DNA of 64,000 bases, taken from the NCBI GenBank assembly GCA_002296525.1, contig DBIA01000021.1:447040-511039 (forward strand), written 5' to 3'. Below are positions 37,316-45,223 of this stretch, one piece after another (position 1 is the first letter of the stretch; every line of letters begins with the position of its first letter). The stretch comes from Candidatus Neomicrothrix sp. UBA814. Lineage in GTDB: Bacteria; Actinomycetota; Acidimicrobiia; Acidimicrobiales; Poriferisodalaceae. Both the position numbers and the translations under genes were made by a program. The notes beneath the pieces are model-generated. The model did no database searches and had not been told where the DNA came from. It saw only the letters and a program-made list of their open reading frames with translations.

Positions 37316-37363
37316 CTAATGCTCCTTAAATTATTCCTCTAGTCAACTCAAATAGCCGGGGAA

Positions 37364-38515
37364 CTATCGACCTGTGATTTGACGTCCGATGATTTCTTTC
37401 ATGATTTCTGTCGTGCCTCCGTAAATCGTCTGGACCCTTGCATCCGCGTAGGCCCTGGCAATCGGAAATTCATTCATGAATCCGTACCCACCGAAGAGTT
37501 GGAGGCACCGAGTAATGGTTCGAAGCTGCATTTCGGTACACCACCATTTGGCTTCTGCTGCATCTTCGGCCGTGAGATCTCCCTCGTTGAGCGCCTGAAT
37601 TTGACGATCTATGAAGACCCAGGCCAAATCGAGCTCTGTTTTCATCTCGGCTAACTCAAAGCGAGTGTTCTGAAAAGACGAGACCTTCTGGCCGAATGCC
37701 TCTCGTTCAGTGACATATTCAACAGTCCAGTTGAAAGCCGCTTGAGCAGAAGCTGTTCCAGTGATCGCTATCGATAGTCGCTCTTGAGGGAGGTTGTTAA
37801 CCAAATTCAAGAAGCCTGCACCTTCACCGCCAAGCACGTTTTCTTCTGGAACGTACAAATCGTTGAAAAATAACTCTGCTGTGTCCTGGCTTTTCATTCC
37901 CAGCTTGTCCAGATTCCGCCCTCTTTCAAATCCCTCCATGCCGTCTTCTACGACAATTAGAGACATACCTTTGTGTTTTTCTGTGGGGTCGGTTTTGACC
38001 GCTGTGATCACCAGGTCACTATTAATTCCGTTTGTAATAAAGGTTTTAGATCCGTTGATCACGAAACCGCTACCTTCTCTTATTGCTGTCGTTCCCATAG
38101 ACGCAAGATCTGAACCGATGGCGGGCTCAGTCATGGCTATGGCACTCATGAGGCTCCCGTCAACGAGACCTGGCATCCACCGGTCAGCTTGTTCCTCGTT
38201 GCAGTAGTTAATGAAGTAGGGCAGGCAGACGTCATTGTGCAAGGTGATGCACATTCCCGAACCGACGACACCAGCGAGTTGAATTTCTTCGTTGATTATC
38301 GAGTTGTAGCGAAAGTCTTCGACCCCGCCCCCGCCGTATGCCTCTGGTACCGCCATACCCAAAAAGCCGTGCGAGCCAGCTTTTTGAAACATTTCCTTGT
38401 CAACTTTTCCATCGTGTTCCCACTTTTCGTGATTAGGAACAATTTCCTTGTCAACAAACGAACGGACTGATTCACGAAACATGTCGTGTTCTTCGTCGAA
38501 AATGATGCGTTGCAT
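37364..38515 (-). CDS. Acyl-CoA dehydrogenase, LCAD-like
   Basis: A 383-residue FAD enzyme of standard length. The FAD/substrate segment is AIAMTEPAIGSDLASM (near 124-139). The C-terminal loop is YGGTTEIMKEIIGR, where SCAD-type enzymes have YEGT. The alternative catalytic Glu in LPQERL (near 240), as in human long-chain acyl-CoA dehydrogenase, is present. So the catalytic base is probably in helix G and the preferred acyl chain may be long or branched. It is divergent from the thioesterase gene at 38579, with 63 bases between. Confidence 0.9.
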   Translation of the reverse strand: MQRIIFDEEHDMFRESVRSFVDKEIVPNHEKWEHDGKVDKEMFQKAGSHGFLGMAVPEAYGGGGVEDFRYNSIINEEIQLAGVVGSGMCITLHNDVCLPYFINYCNEEQADRWMPGLVDGSLMSAIAMTEPAIGSDLASMGTTAIREGSGFVINGSKTFITNGINSDLVITAVKTDPTEKHKGMSLIVVEDGMEGFERGRNLDKLGMKSQDTAELFFNDLYVPEENVLGGEGAGFLNLVNNLPQERLSIAITGTASAQAAFNWTVEYVTEREAFGQKVSSFQNTRFELAEMKTELDLAWVFIDRQIQALNEGDLTAEDAAEAKWWCTEMQLRTITRCLQLFGGYGFMNEFPIARAYADARVQTIYGGTTEIMKEIIGRQITGR

Positions 38516-38578
38516 GCCCTGACCGTACCGGGTAACAGCACCTGTCTGCGAGGTGACTTAGCGAGGTAGCGTGCGGGA

Positions 38579-39238
38579 ATGAGTTCCTGGGATGCAGTAG
38601 CCAAAGTCGCCAAAGCAACACGTCGCCTTAATAAAGCTATTTCGGGTCGCCGTTTGCCCGATAAGGATTTGGAAGAAATAGCTGTTGCCATCGAGTCGCT
38701 TGCGTTGCGGTTCGATTCTGGCTCTCAAAGAAACAAGCTCGATGACATGCTGACGCGGCCGCACCTAGCCGCTATTTATGCCGGTCAATACACGCCTCTC
38801 GAACTCGAAGACGGTGATCCGATTGAGTTTGATCCTTTTTCAGTAGCTGGGGGCGAATATCATCCGGCAGCAATTGGGCTCTCATTCTTTAAAGAGTCTG
38901 ATGAAAGTGTGATTGGTAAAGGAACTATCGATCCTATGTTCGCCGGTCCCCCAGAGCGAGTGCACGGGGGCGTTCAAGCTCTAATCATTGACGAAGTGAT
39001 GGGAGCGTTAAATCGAATGCGGGGCCGACAGGCCTATACCGCGTATCTCAAGGTCAACTACAAGGGTCCTGCGCCGTTGGGAGAGCCGGTGACCTTTAGA
39101 GCCTGGGTTGATCATATCGATGGCCGGAAAATCACCTTAATGGGAACCGGGGACGGCCCTGATGGTCGTTTCATGGAGGCTGAAGGGTTGTTTATTCAGC
39201 GCGAGGATCAACCTGCAGGCTCTGAGCCCACTCCGTAA
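38579..39238 (+). CDS. PaaI/hotdog-type thioesterase-like protein
   Basis: A 219-residue protein. An N-terminal helical segment (about 1-70) precedes a hotdog domain with RVHGGVQALIIDEVMGALN, where HGG and Asp/Glu match the PaaI active-site helix, and TAYLKVNYKGPAPLGEPVTF as its main beta strands. It probably hydrolyses an acyl-CoA. It is divergent from the LCAD-like acyl-CoA dehydrogenase and near the hydroxyacyl-CoA dehydrogenase, so all three may act together in fatty-acyl catabolism. Its 3' end meets lysS convergently. Confidence 0.8.
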   Translation: MSSWDAVAKVAKATRRLNKAISGRRLPDKDLEEIAVAIESLALRFDSGSQRNKLDDMLTRPHLAAIYAGQYTPLELEDGDPIEFDPFSVAGGEYHPAAIGLSFFKESDESVIGKGTIDPMFAGPPERVHGGVQALIIDEVMGALNRMRGRQAYTAYLKVNYKGPAPLGEPVTFRAWVDHIDGRKITLMGTGDGPDGRFMEAEGLFIQREDQPAGSEPTP

Positions 39239-39260
39239 ACATATCGCTGAGTCACACTAG

Positions 39261-40667
39261 TTAGTTCTGTTCCGGTCGTAGGGTCGGGAACAGAACAACG
39301 TCTCTAATACTCGTGGCACCCGTCAAAAGCATTGCTAGACGATCCATTCCAATACCCACGCCACCCGTGGGTGGAAGGCCATACTCAAGGGCACGCAAAT
39401 AATCTTCGTCAACCAACATCGCCTCGTCGTCGCCGCTGGCGTTTTGCGCTGCTTGCTCTTCAAACCGGAGCCGTTGTTGTTCAGGGTCAATCAATTCGCT
39501 GAATCCGTTGCACAATTCTCGTCCAGCAAGAATCGCCTCGAAACGTTCGGTCATTCCGGCTTCTGATCGATGCTCTCGTGATAATGGTGACACTTCGACC
39601 GGGTAGTCAGTGACATATACCGGCCCCCAAAGCAAGCTCTCTGTTGTCTTTTCGTAGATTTCGAGAATTAACTTTCCGGGGCCGTAGGAATCTTTTACCG
39701 GAACTTCGTGGTCTGCTGCGACAGCCCGTAGTTCATCGATGGGTGTGTCAAGTGAAAGAGTTGTTCCGATTGCTTCCTCAATCAATTCAACCATTGTTGC
39801 CCGACGCCACGGTCGGGCAACATCTAGTTCTCGTTCATCAATTTTCAAAATTGTGGAGCCAGTGAGTTCAACCGCTAAGTACTCCACGAGTTCCTCAACC
39901 AGCTGCATTATGTCTTCGTAATCGGCATAGGCCTCGTAAAGTTCAAGCATCGTGAACTCTGGGTTGTGGCGAGTAGAGACTCCCTCGTTGCGAAAAACTC
40001 GCCCTATTTCAAATACTTTTTCAAATCCGGCCACAGTCAATCGTTTGAGATACAACTCAGGTGCAACCCTCAAATAAAGGTCGAGGTCTAAGGCATTGTG
40101 GTGTGTGGTGAAGGGTCTGGCATTAGCCCCTCCAGGTATCGGATGGAATATTGGAGTTTCAACTTCTATTGCGCCCCGAGTTTCCAGGAAGGAACGGGTC
40201 AGGGACATCATTTTGCTTCGTACCTTGAAGACGTTTCTAGCTTCAGGCGACACCCACAAGTCGACGTACCGTTGCCGATAACGCGTATCGGTGTCACTAA
40301 TTCCGTGCCATTTGTCGGGGAACGGTCGACGGGCTTCGGCCAGACAAGTCCACGAGTCGACACGAACGCTGAGTTCACCGCGACGGGTCGTCATCACAAT
40401 CCCCGTTACGCCAATCCAATCACCTAGGTTTAAGTCACAAAACTGGTCAAACTTTTCGGTTGTCTTGGACGGCGCAAAAAGTTGGATGCGTCCGGAACCA
40501 TCATCCAATGTGCCAAAGGCTAATTTCCCTTGAACCCTGCGCAACATGAGCCTTCCGGCAATTGTCACAACGTCATCAGTTTCAGTAGCCGGATCGAGAT
40601 CGGCATAATTCGCTATGAGCTTTTCTACCCGTGTGTCGGGGTCGAATCTGTAGGGAATTTCTGCCAT
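39261..40667 (-). CDS. lysS: Lysyl-tRNA synthetase, class II
   Basis: A 468-residue enzyme. The anticodon-binding OB-fold is at about 38-125. Class II motif 1 is in TRSFLETRGAIEVETPIFHPIPGG, motif 2 in FRNEGVSTRHNPEFTMLE and motif 3 in GVGIGMDRLAMLLTG near 440. The lysine-binding SELIDPEQQ is present. Unlike many actinobacterial genomes, clpC and lsr2 do not follow it directly. The final codons carry a perfect 10-bp inverted repeat (39264-39296). Upstream 200 bases to folK contain a candidate terminator but no gene. Confidence 0.95.
   Translation of the reverse strand: MAEIPYRFDPDTRVEKLIANYADLDPATETDDVVTIAGRLMLRRVQGKLAFGTLDDGSGRIQLFAPSKTTEKFDQFCDLNLGDWIGVTGIVMTTRRGELSVRVDSWTCLAEARRPFPDKWHGISDTDTRYRQRYVDLWVSPEARNVFKVRSKMMSLTRSFLETRGAIEVETPIFHPIPGGANARPFTTHHNALDLDLYLRVAPELYLKRLTVAGFEKVFEIGRVFRNEGVSTRHNPEFTMLELYEAYADYEDIMQLVEELVEYLAVELTGSTILKIDERELDVARPWRRATMVELIEEAIGTTLSLDTPIDELRAVAADHEVPVKDSYGPGKLILEIYEKTTESLLWGPVYVTDYPVEVSPLSREHRSEAGMTERFEAILAGRELCNGFSELIDPEQQRLRFEEQAAQNASGDDEAMLVDEDYLRALEYGLPPTGGVGIGMDRLAMLLTGATSIRDVVLFPTLRPEQN
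39264..39296. terminator. Inverted repeat at the lysS 3' end, convergent junction
   Basis: GTTCTGTTCC (39264-39273) and GGAACAGAAC (39287-39296) form a perfect 10-bp stem with a 13-base loop. It sits within the last codons of lysS, just past the stop of the opposing thioesterase gene. There is no T-tract. It could terminate the plus-strand transcript or both. Confidence 0.35.
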
Positions 40668-40767
40668 GTCTCCTCAACGAGGTCGAGTGTTCGAAGCCGT
40701 TCCGAATTTCACATAACGGTCTTTAGTTATGGTGCTTGATGAATCATTCCATTGGTGCGACCACTAA

Positions 40768-40799
40768 GGAAATAAATAGAGCCACTCCGAAAGTGTGGC
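40768..40799 (-). terminator. Candidate intrinsic terminator of the fol operon
   Basis: On the minus strand GCCACAC-TTTCG-GAGTGGC forms a 7-bp stem with one A/A mismatch (40781-40799), followed by TCTATTTATTT. It lies about 70 bases after the folK stop and upstream of lysS. Confidence 0.5.
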
Positions 40800-40867
40800 A
40801 CCTCATTGGCTGTTTCCAGCGCGTCTTTTCGAACTTTCAACGTCGCTGATGACTATCGCGTGAAGCG

Positions 40868-41368
40868 TTAAAGCGGCCAGTCTCCCAAACGCTCTATTAC
40901 TTGATCCGCGACCGGTGCTTCCCATCCCTTAGGGAGCAATTCCGGGGCTAACTCAGCGAGCGGGTATAGAACAAAGGCTCGTTCGTACATGCGTGGGTGC
41001 GGAATCGTCAGGTCAGGATCTGTTAGCTGAAGTTCGCCGTAGAGGAGAATGTCTACGTCGAGTGTTCGTGGGCCCCAGCGCACGGCACGAACTCGTCTCG
41101 CTTCTTGCTCTAACCCTTGGCAAACACTGAGTAGCTCATATGGCTCCAAGGATGTGCTGATTTCAACAACCAAGTTGAGGTACGCGTCTTGGGTTGGACC
41201 GCCCACCGGAGCGGTCTCATAGACACCCGACACCGCGCGCACGTCTGACAAGTTGTTAATAGCTGTCATGAGTAGTTGACGGCTATCGCCAAGGTTGGAT
41301 CCCATACCCAGAAATGCCCTCACCTTTGGAGACAAAAAATCCTCACCTTCATTGACGGTGTCGAACAA
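40868..41368 (-). CDS. folK: 6-hydroxymethyl-7,8-dihydropterin pyrophosphokinase
   Basis: A folate enzyme of up to 166 residues. VRAFLGMGSNLGDSRQ begins the fold, and RVRAVRWGPRTLDVDILLYG (near 91-110) holds the pterin/ATP-binding Arg, Trp and the metal-binding DVD. PHPRMYERAFVLYPLAELAP ends the domain. It transfers pyrophosphate from ATP to the pterin, supplying dihydropteroate synthase. The TTG at 41368 overlaps folB by 20 bases; a GTG at 41323, just before VRAFLG, would give 151 residues and agrees better with the family N terminus. Confidence 0.93.
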   Translation of the reverse strand: MFDTVNEGEDFLSPKVRAFLGMGSNLGDSRQLLMTAINNLSDVRAVSGVYETAPVGGPTQDAYLNLVVEISTSLEPYELLSVCQGLEQEARRVRAVRWGPRTLDVDILLYGELQLTDPDLTIPHPRMYERAFVLYPLAELAPELLPKGWEAPVADQVIERLGDWPL

Positions 41369-41726
41369 GTCGAATAGCGGTATGTCCTATGTCTAAGGCA
41401 AGCGGGGGTCGCAGCTTCTTGATAGTTACGTCGACTGCTGATACGTCGGCAGACGCGAGTAATTGGTCAGCGACTAACTGACCAAGATGTTCAAGAAGTT
41501 GCGCACCTGCTGAAGTACATATTTGATTGACCGCCGCGGCCACCGCACCATAATCAAGTGTGTCGTTCAGGTCATCCGATTGACCCGCAGCCGACAAATC
41601 TGTGTAAATGTCGATATCAATTTCTAGGGGTTGAGGGCGATCACGTTCTTCGGGAAGAACTCCTACTACGCAGACAACTCGAAGTGCCCGAAGCTGAATG
41701 CAGTCACCGGTTAACTCTCTTGTCAC
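41349..41726 (-). CDS. folB: Dihydroneopterin aldolase
   Basis: A 125-residue enzyme of the usual length. GVLPEERDRPQPLEIDIDIYTDLSAAG carries the catalytic Glu region, DTLDYGAVAAAV follows, and the Lys that acts as base is in DVTIKKLRPPL near the C terminus. It makes 6-hydroxymethyl-dihydropterin for FolK. The GTG start overlaps the stop of the upstream gene (GTGA, 4 bases). The fold forms octamers. No folE or folP is in this operon; a DHPS-like gene is 5 kb away. Confidence 0.92.
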   Translation of the reverse strand: MTRELTGDCIQLRALRVVCVVGVLPEERDRPQPLEIDIDIYTDLSAAGQSDDLNDTLDYGAVAAAVNQICTSAGAQLLEHLGQLVADQLLASADVSAVDVTIKKLRPPLALDIGHTAIRLVRHRQ

Positions 41727-42244
41727 CTGTCAATACTCTCTTTTTTAGATTCCATCCCGATGGCGATTTCGACAAGTTCTCTGCCATGAGGCCCTAAACG
41801 CTGCTGAAAGATCCGTTCTGCTATGGCCGTAACCTGAGGCCCTGTGGGAACTAAACCGGCCCACAAAAGGTAGGCCGCCATCAAACCGCACAGCCGTTCC
41901 CCTACTTCTTCCTTATGAACCAGAACCTTTAGACCGGCGGCAATTGCTCCGTAGATTTCAGTAAAGAAAACCTCCATATATTGGGCCAACTGGTCGTGAA
42001 GGGGCCACGGCCGGTGACGAAACGGCATCCCTAATTCTTCATAGTTATGGAGATTGTGTGAACCAGCAATTAGCGAATACAAGACATCAAATTGGTGTTG
42101 CCGAACCCAAATTATTTCTTCTTGTCGCCGAACGCGACGGTGATGTTCGCCGTACCCTCCGGGGCGTTCGCATATAGCAAGAGAGTCTTTGATAACCCAG
42201 ACGAAGTTCCTGGGCTCAATACCTTCTGCCCACTTTCCCTTCAC
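41723..42244 (-). CDS. Dual-specificity-phosphatase-like protein lacking the catalytic Cys
   Basis: A 173-residue protein. The middle and C-terminal half look like a dual-specificity phosphatase fold: HNYEELGMPFRHRPWPLHDQ holds an acid-loop-like Asp at 84, and VLVHKEEVGERLCGLMAAYLL (107-127) aligns with the P-loop VH-C-x5-R. Here His110 and Arg117 are present but the Cys position is Lys111 and the loop Gly is shifted, so Cys-based phosphatase activity is not expected. It may bind a phospho-ligand or be a structural pseudophosphatase. It overlaps folB by 4 bases. In many actinobacteria ftsH and folE occupy the interval between hpt and folB. The fold call is from pattern recognition, so a profile search is needed. 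Confidence 0.6.
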   Translation of the reverse strand: MKGKWAEGIEPRNFVWVIKDSLAICERPGGYGEHHRRVRRQEEIIWVRQHQFDVLYSLIAGSHNLHNYEELGMPFRHRPWPLHDQLAQYMEVFFTEIYGAIAAGLKVLVHKEEVGERLCGLMAAYLLWAGLVPTGPQVTAIAERIFQQRLGPHGRELVEIAIGMESKKESIDR

Positions 42245-42332
42245 GGCCCTCTATTCCACAAACGTGACAATCATGCGTCAGGCCGATGTTACTGCTCCGA
42301 AATTGCAGCGGCCAATGGGTCTAAGAAAGGGC

Positions 42333-42893
42333 CTAGTGTTCGGCCGCTGTGTCGTATGACCAAATGTCCCCAAGGTTTCTATAACGCTGCCCTACATCGA
42401 GGCCATATCCGACTACCCATACTTGTGGAAGACGAAAACCGGTGTATCTCACCAAGTCATCGAGGTCAGCTTGTTGTTCCTCTCGGACCAACAATGAGCA
42501 GAATTCGAGACTCGCAGGGTTTCTCGCCAACAAGGTTTGCCGCAGGTACCGCAGCGTCAGGCCGCTGTCCACAATGTCTTCGATAATGATGACATCGCGC
42601 CCCTCGATATCGCCATCAAGGTCCTTAATAATTCGCACTACGCCACTATTTCGAGTGCTGCTTCCGTACGAAGAAACAGCCATGAAATCAAGTTCCACTG
42701 GCAGATCAATCGCTCTTGCAAGATCGGCGGCGAAGATTACTCCCCCTTTTAGAACACCTATCAGGAGCGGAGTTCGTCCCGCGTAGTCTTCGGTTATTTG
42801 TTTCGCAATGACTTGGACTCTGTCTTGTATTTCGTCTCGAGTGACCAAAATTTCGGTAAGGGCCGGATCGTCACTGATGCTCGAATCTGTCAC
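42333..42893 (-). CDS. hpt: Hypoxanthine phosphoribosyltransferase
   Basis: A 186-residue purine-salvage enzyme. The PRPP-binding motif is VIIIEDIVDSGLTLRYL (near 94-110), with LLIGVLKGGVIFAADLARAI and DFMAVSSYGSSTRNSGVVRI as the other active-site loops, and the C-terminal YRNLGDIW segment. It converts hypoxanthine and guanine to IMP and GMP. tilS lies 11 bases upstream on the same strand, the order usual in actinobacteria and Firmicutes. The 88 bases after it hold no gene before the pseudophosphatase. Confidence 0.94.
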   Translation of the reverse strand: MTDSSISDDPALTEILVTRDEIQDRVQVIAKQITEDYAGRTPLLIGVLKGGVIFAADLARAIDLPVELDFMAVSSYGSSTRNSGVVRIIKDLDGDIEGRDVIIIEDIVDSGLTLRYLRQTLLARNPASLEFCSLLVREEQQADLDDLVRYTGFRLPQVWVVGYGLDVGQRYRNLGDIWSYDTAAEH

Positions 42894-42904
42894 AGGATCG
42901 GAAC

Positions 42905-43801
42905 CTAGCCGCTTTCGGTGGATTGACCGGGTTCTTTCGACAAGGTTTCGATTCTCATCTTTCCATTCGTTCTCCGAATAGATCTGCCTCCGGACACTTC
43001 GGTACCTTTGGTCTTTCCCAAGGCGACTTGCATAACACGATCTACTGAGGCTGAGTCCGGCGGGTGTTCACCTCTTAGCCAAGACCTGATGGCTCGCCGA
43101 GCGAGAGGGATTGGAGCTGAGGCCAAAGAGGCTGCGTCTGTTGCATCAACTTGTTCCGCCAGGCAATCAAGCAAATCTCGGTCTGTTTCGGCGAGTTTGG
43201 CAGCTCGAGTGAGAAGAGGAACAACGTCGCGTTGAGCGACTTCATTCATTAGTGGAAGGATCTCATGCCGAATCCGGTTACGTCGAAATCGAGGGTCATA
43301 GTTACTTGGGTCTTCAATCGGTTCCCATCCGTAGATTTCACAGACAAACTCAGTATCCGCGCGGCGAAGTTGAAGGATCGGGTGTCGGTCCTCCCTCATC
43401 GCAGCTAATGCGTCTAAGCCACCTCCTCTCAGGAGATGCAAGATGATCGTTTCAGCTTGATCATCGGCGGTGTGACCGGTGAGAATTTCATTTGGTAACG
43501 CATCAAAACGCGCTTTTCTTGCCCTCGCTTCAAGATTTGGTCCATCTTCAAGCGTTAGAGACACAGCGTTAAATTCTGCTTTGACTTTTCTCGCTAGTTC
43601 TTGGACACGATCAGTTTCAGCAGCGCTATCGGCTCGAAGACCATGATCAACATGGTGAGCGATTACCGGTTGACCAGTTAAGGACGCCAAGATGAGAAGT
43701 GCCGATGAGTCAGCGCCTCCAGAAACTGCACAGTGGAGGGTTACTCCAGTAGGAAACAAACACTGTTCACTGAGTTTTGCCAATGAGTCACGTTTGCTCA
43801 T
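42905..43801 (-). CDS. tilS: tRNA(Ile)-lysidine synthase
   Basis: A 298-residue PP-loop enzyme that converts C34 of tRNA-Ile(CAT) to lysidine. The PP-loop AVSGGADSSALLIL is near 24-37, and the second block LTGHTADDQAETIILHLLRGGG follows. I chose the ATG at 43801 because it lies 10 bases after the stop of the zinc protease gene and is preceded by an AGAGG-like site; the frame is open 57 residues further but that stretch is foreign to the family. The protein is shorter than the E. coli enzyme because it lacks a large C-terminal domain, which is normal for actinobacteria. Confidence 0.92.
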   Translation of the reverse strand: MSKRDSLAKLSEQCLFPTGVTLHCAVSGGADSSALLILASLTGQPVIAHHVDHGLRADSAAETDRVQELARKVKAEFNAVSLTLEDGPNLEARARKARFDALPNEILTGHTADDQAETIILHLLRGGGLDALAAMREDRHPILQLRRADTEFVCEIYGWEPIEDPSNYDPRFRRNRIRHEILPLMNEVAQRDVVPLLTRAAKLAETDRDLLDCLAEQVDATDAASLASAPIPLARRAIRSWLRGEHPPDSASVDRVMQVALGKTKGTEVSGGRSIRRTNGKMRIETLSKEPGQSTESG

Positions 43802-43811
43802 GCAAGCACCT

Positions 43812-44867
43812 CTAGATGCCGACTGGAACTCGTTGCATCCAGGCGGATGGATTTCGAATTTCAGCCATGGACGGCAGATGTTCAGCGCTTTGCCAAATGA
43901 GGTCAACTGCGTTGTCGCCCCGTTCCGCTTCAATAGCAGCGATGAAATCCTCACCAGCCTGGTATTGAGCAAGTTTGGCTTCGATACCCATAAATTTTTG
44001 CATTAGTCGACTTACACCCGTCGCGCTGTTCCGTCGTTCGTGCATCACTTTGTGAAAGCGCAGTGCATGGGGCACATGTCCAGCGGCTGCTCGAGACATT
44101 GTCACATCACCATGACCCTCAACCAAGCTCATCATTCCCCCAACGCAGTCAAGTAACTCTCGTTGGCGCTCACTAGCGAAAAGCTGAGCTATACCCCCGT
44201 CTGCCATCGGGTCTTTGCCTTCGCGTTTCATTTGCACAAAAGCTTGAAATCCTTGTTTGATTCGATCGGGGTCTGGCTCCGCTTCGTCCAACATCTGGTT
44301 CACCAGATCCAAAAACCTCGGGCGGAGCCATGGAACTCCTGTGAACTGCGAACGATGAGTCAATTCGTGTAGCGCTAGCCAAAGTCTGAATTGTCTTGGG
44401 TCAAACGCGAATTTCTTTTCGATGGCCAAGATATTTGGTCCTACGTAATAAACGAGGTCCTGATCATCTCGGTCTTCGTCTTCGGCCAGCAAGAGGTCAT
44501 ATTGGCCAAGTACCCGGCGAGACATCCAGCCAAGGACGGTTCCTAATTCGGCGGCGCTAATTTTTCGGGTTAGACCACTCGCCGCAGCAGGTGTTGCTCC
44601 CGCTGCCAAAACAGGTCGCAACAACCTCCTAAAAGATCGGATGTTTGCGTCAATCCAGCCTTCTCGATCGATCACTCGCGCTCGGGCGGCACCCTCCGTT
44701 GAAGTCAATCCTGTTTGCGCCGCCACCAATTCTTCGGCGAGCGGCGTGAACTCAGAAAAGTCTTTGTGTAACGAGTCACCCACGTATGAACGTGAGAGAG
44801 GTTCCTCACCAGCGACCCGAACTGCGATGCGTTTAGCGAGATCCCAATCGACGGGGTCATCCGTCAT
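43812..44867 (-). CDS. DUF2342 zinc-dependent metalloprotease-like protein
   Basis: A 351-residue protein. The zinc motif HExxH is LALHELTHRSQF (H167, E168, H171). Around it are GQYDLLLAEDEDRDDQDLVYYVGPNIL and FLDLVNQMLDEAEPDPDRIKQG; MMSLVEGHGDVTMSRAA contributes the third conserved element. The family is called coenzyme F420 biosynthesis-associated from its neighbours in other genomes; no proteolytic target is known. A 44-codon membrane-protein gene precedes it by 8 bases and tilS follows by 10, an order I recall from other actinobacteria. Confidence 0.88.
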   Translation of the reverse strand: MTDDPVDWDLAKRIAVRVAGEEPLSRSYVGDSLHKDFSEFTPLAEELVAAQTGLTSTEGAARARVIDREGWIDANIRSFRRLLRPVLAAGATPAAASGLTRKISAAELGTVLGWMSRRVLGQYDLLLAEDEDRDDQDLVYYVGPNILAIEKKFAFDPRQFRLWLALHELTHRSQFTGVPWLRPRFLDLVNQMLDEAEPDPDRIKQGFQAFVQMKREGKDPMADGGIAQLFASERQRELLDCVGGMMSLVEGHGDVTMSRAAAGHVPHALRFHKVMHERRNSATGVSRLMQKFMGIEAKLAQYQAGEDFIAAIEAERGDNAVDLIWQSAEHLPSMAEIRNPSAWMQRVPVGI

Positions 44868-44875
44868 TGTCGTAC

Positions 44876-45010
44876 TCAGCGTTTGGGGTATCGGGGTGCT
44901 ACGACCTTCATTATGTATCCCGCTACGAGTTGTAGAACCCCGAGCACCGCACCGATAGCTAGGGGTACTGCCAACCAGAAGTGCCAGACTTGAGCTGCAA
45001 GTGCGTTCAT
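44876..45010 (-). CDS. 44-residue single-pass membrane protein
   Basis: ATG at 45010-45008, TGA at 44878-44876. The product begins MNALAAQVWHFWLAVPLAIG, continues with a hydrophobic helix to about residue 32 and ends in a basic tail KVVAPRYPKR. The Trp-His-x-Trp and C-terminal R-Y-P motifs look conserved, and its stop lies 8 bases before the DUF2342 start, so the two are likely cotranslated. I recall similar short proteins beside DUF2342 genes in other actinobacteria, but no function is known. Only an RBS-like AACGT stretch precedes it; codon use agrees with coding. Confidence 0.7.
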   Translation of the reverse strand: MNALAAQVWHFWLAVPLAIGAVLGVLQLVAGYIMKVVAPRYPKR

Positions 45011-45131
45011 AACGTCATGGTACTCAACAGCACCGAATACAACTCACCTCTTTACGTTATGTTCCCAAAAAATCACTCGAGTGCCTGTGATCATCTATCG
45101 GTGCCCTGCTGGTAGCTTCAATTGAGTTAGC

Positions 45132-45203
45132 GCCCGAGTAGCTCAGTGGCAGAGCGGCTCTCTCGTAAAGAGCAGGTCGCGGGTTCAATCCCCGCCTCGG
45201 GCT
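45132..45203 (+). tRNA. tRNA-Thr (anticodon CGT)
   Basis: Acceptor GCCCGAG/CTCGGGC, D-stem GCTC/GAGC, anticodon stem GCTCT/AGAGC around CTCGTAA with anticodon CGT, and T-arm GCGGG-TTCAATC-CCCGC. There are 72 bases with discriminator T; CCA is not encoded. The acceptor stem is identical to that of the TGT tRNA-Thr at 29191-29263. Confidence 0.95.
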
Positions 45204-45223
45204 CAAGGTTTCAAAGAAGCTTT

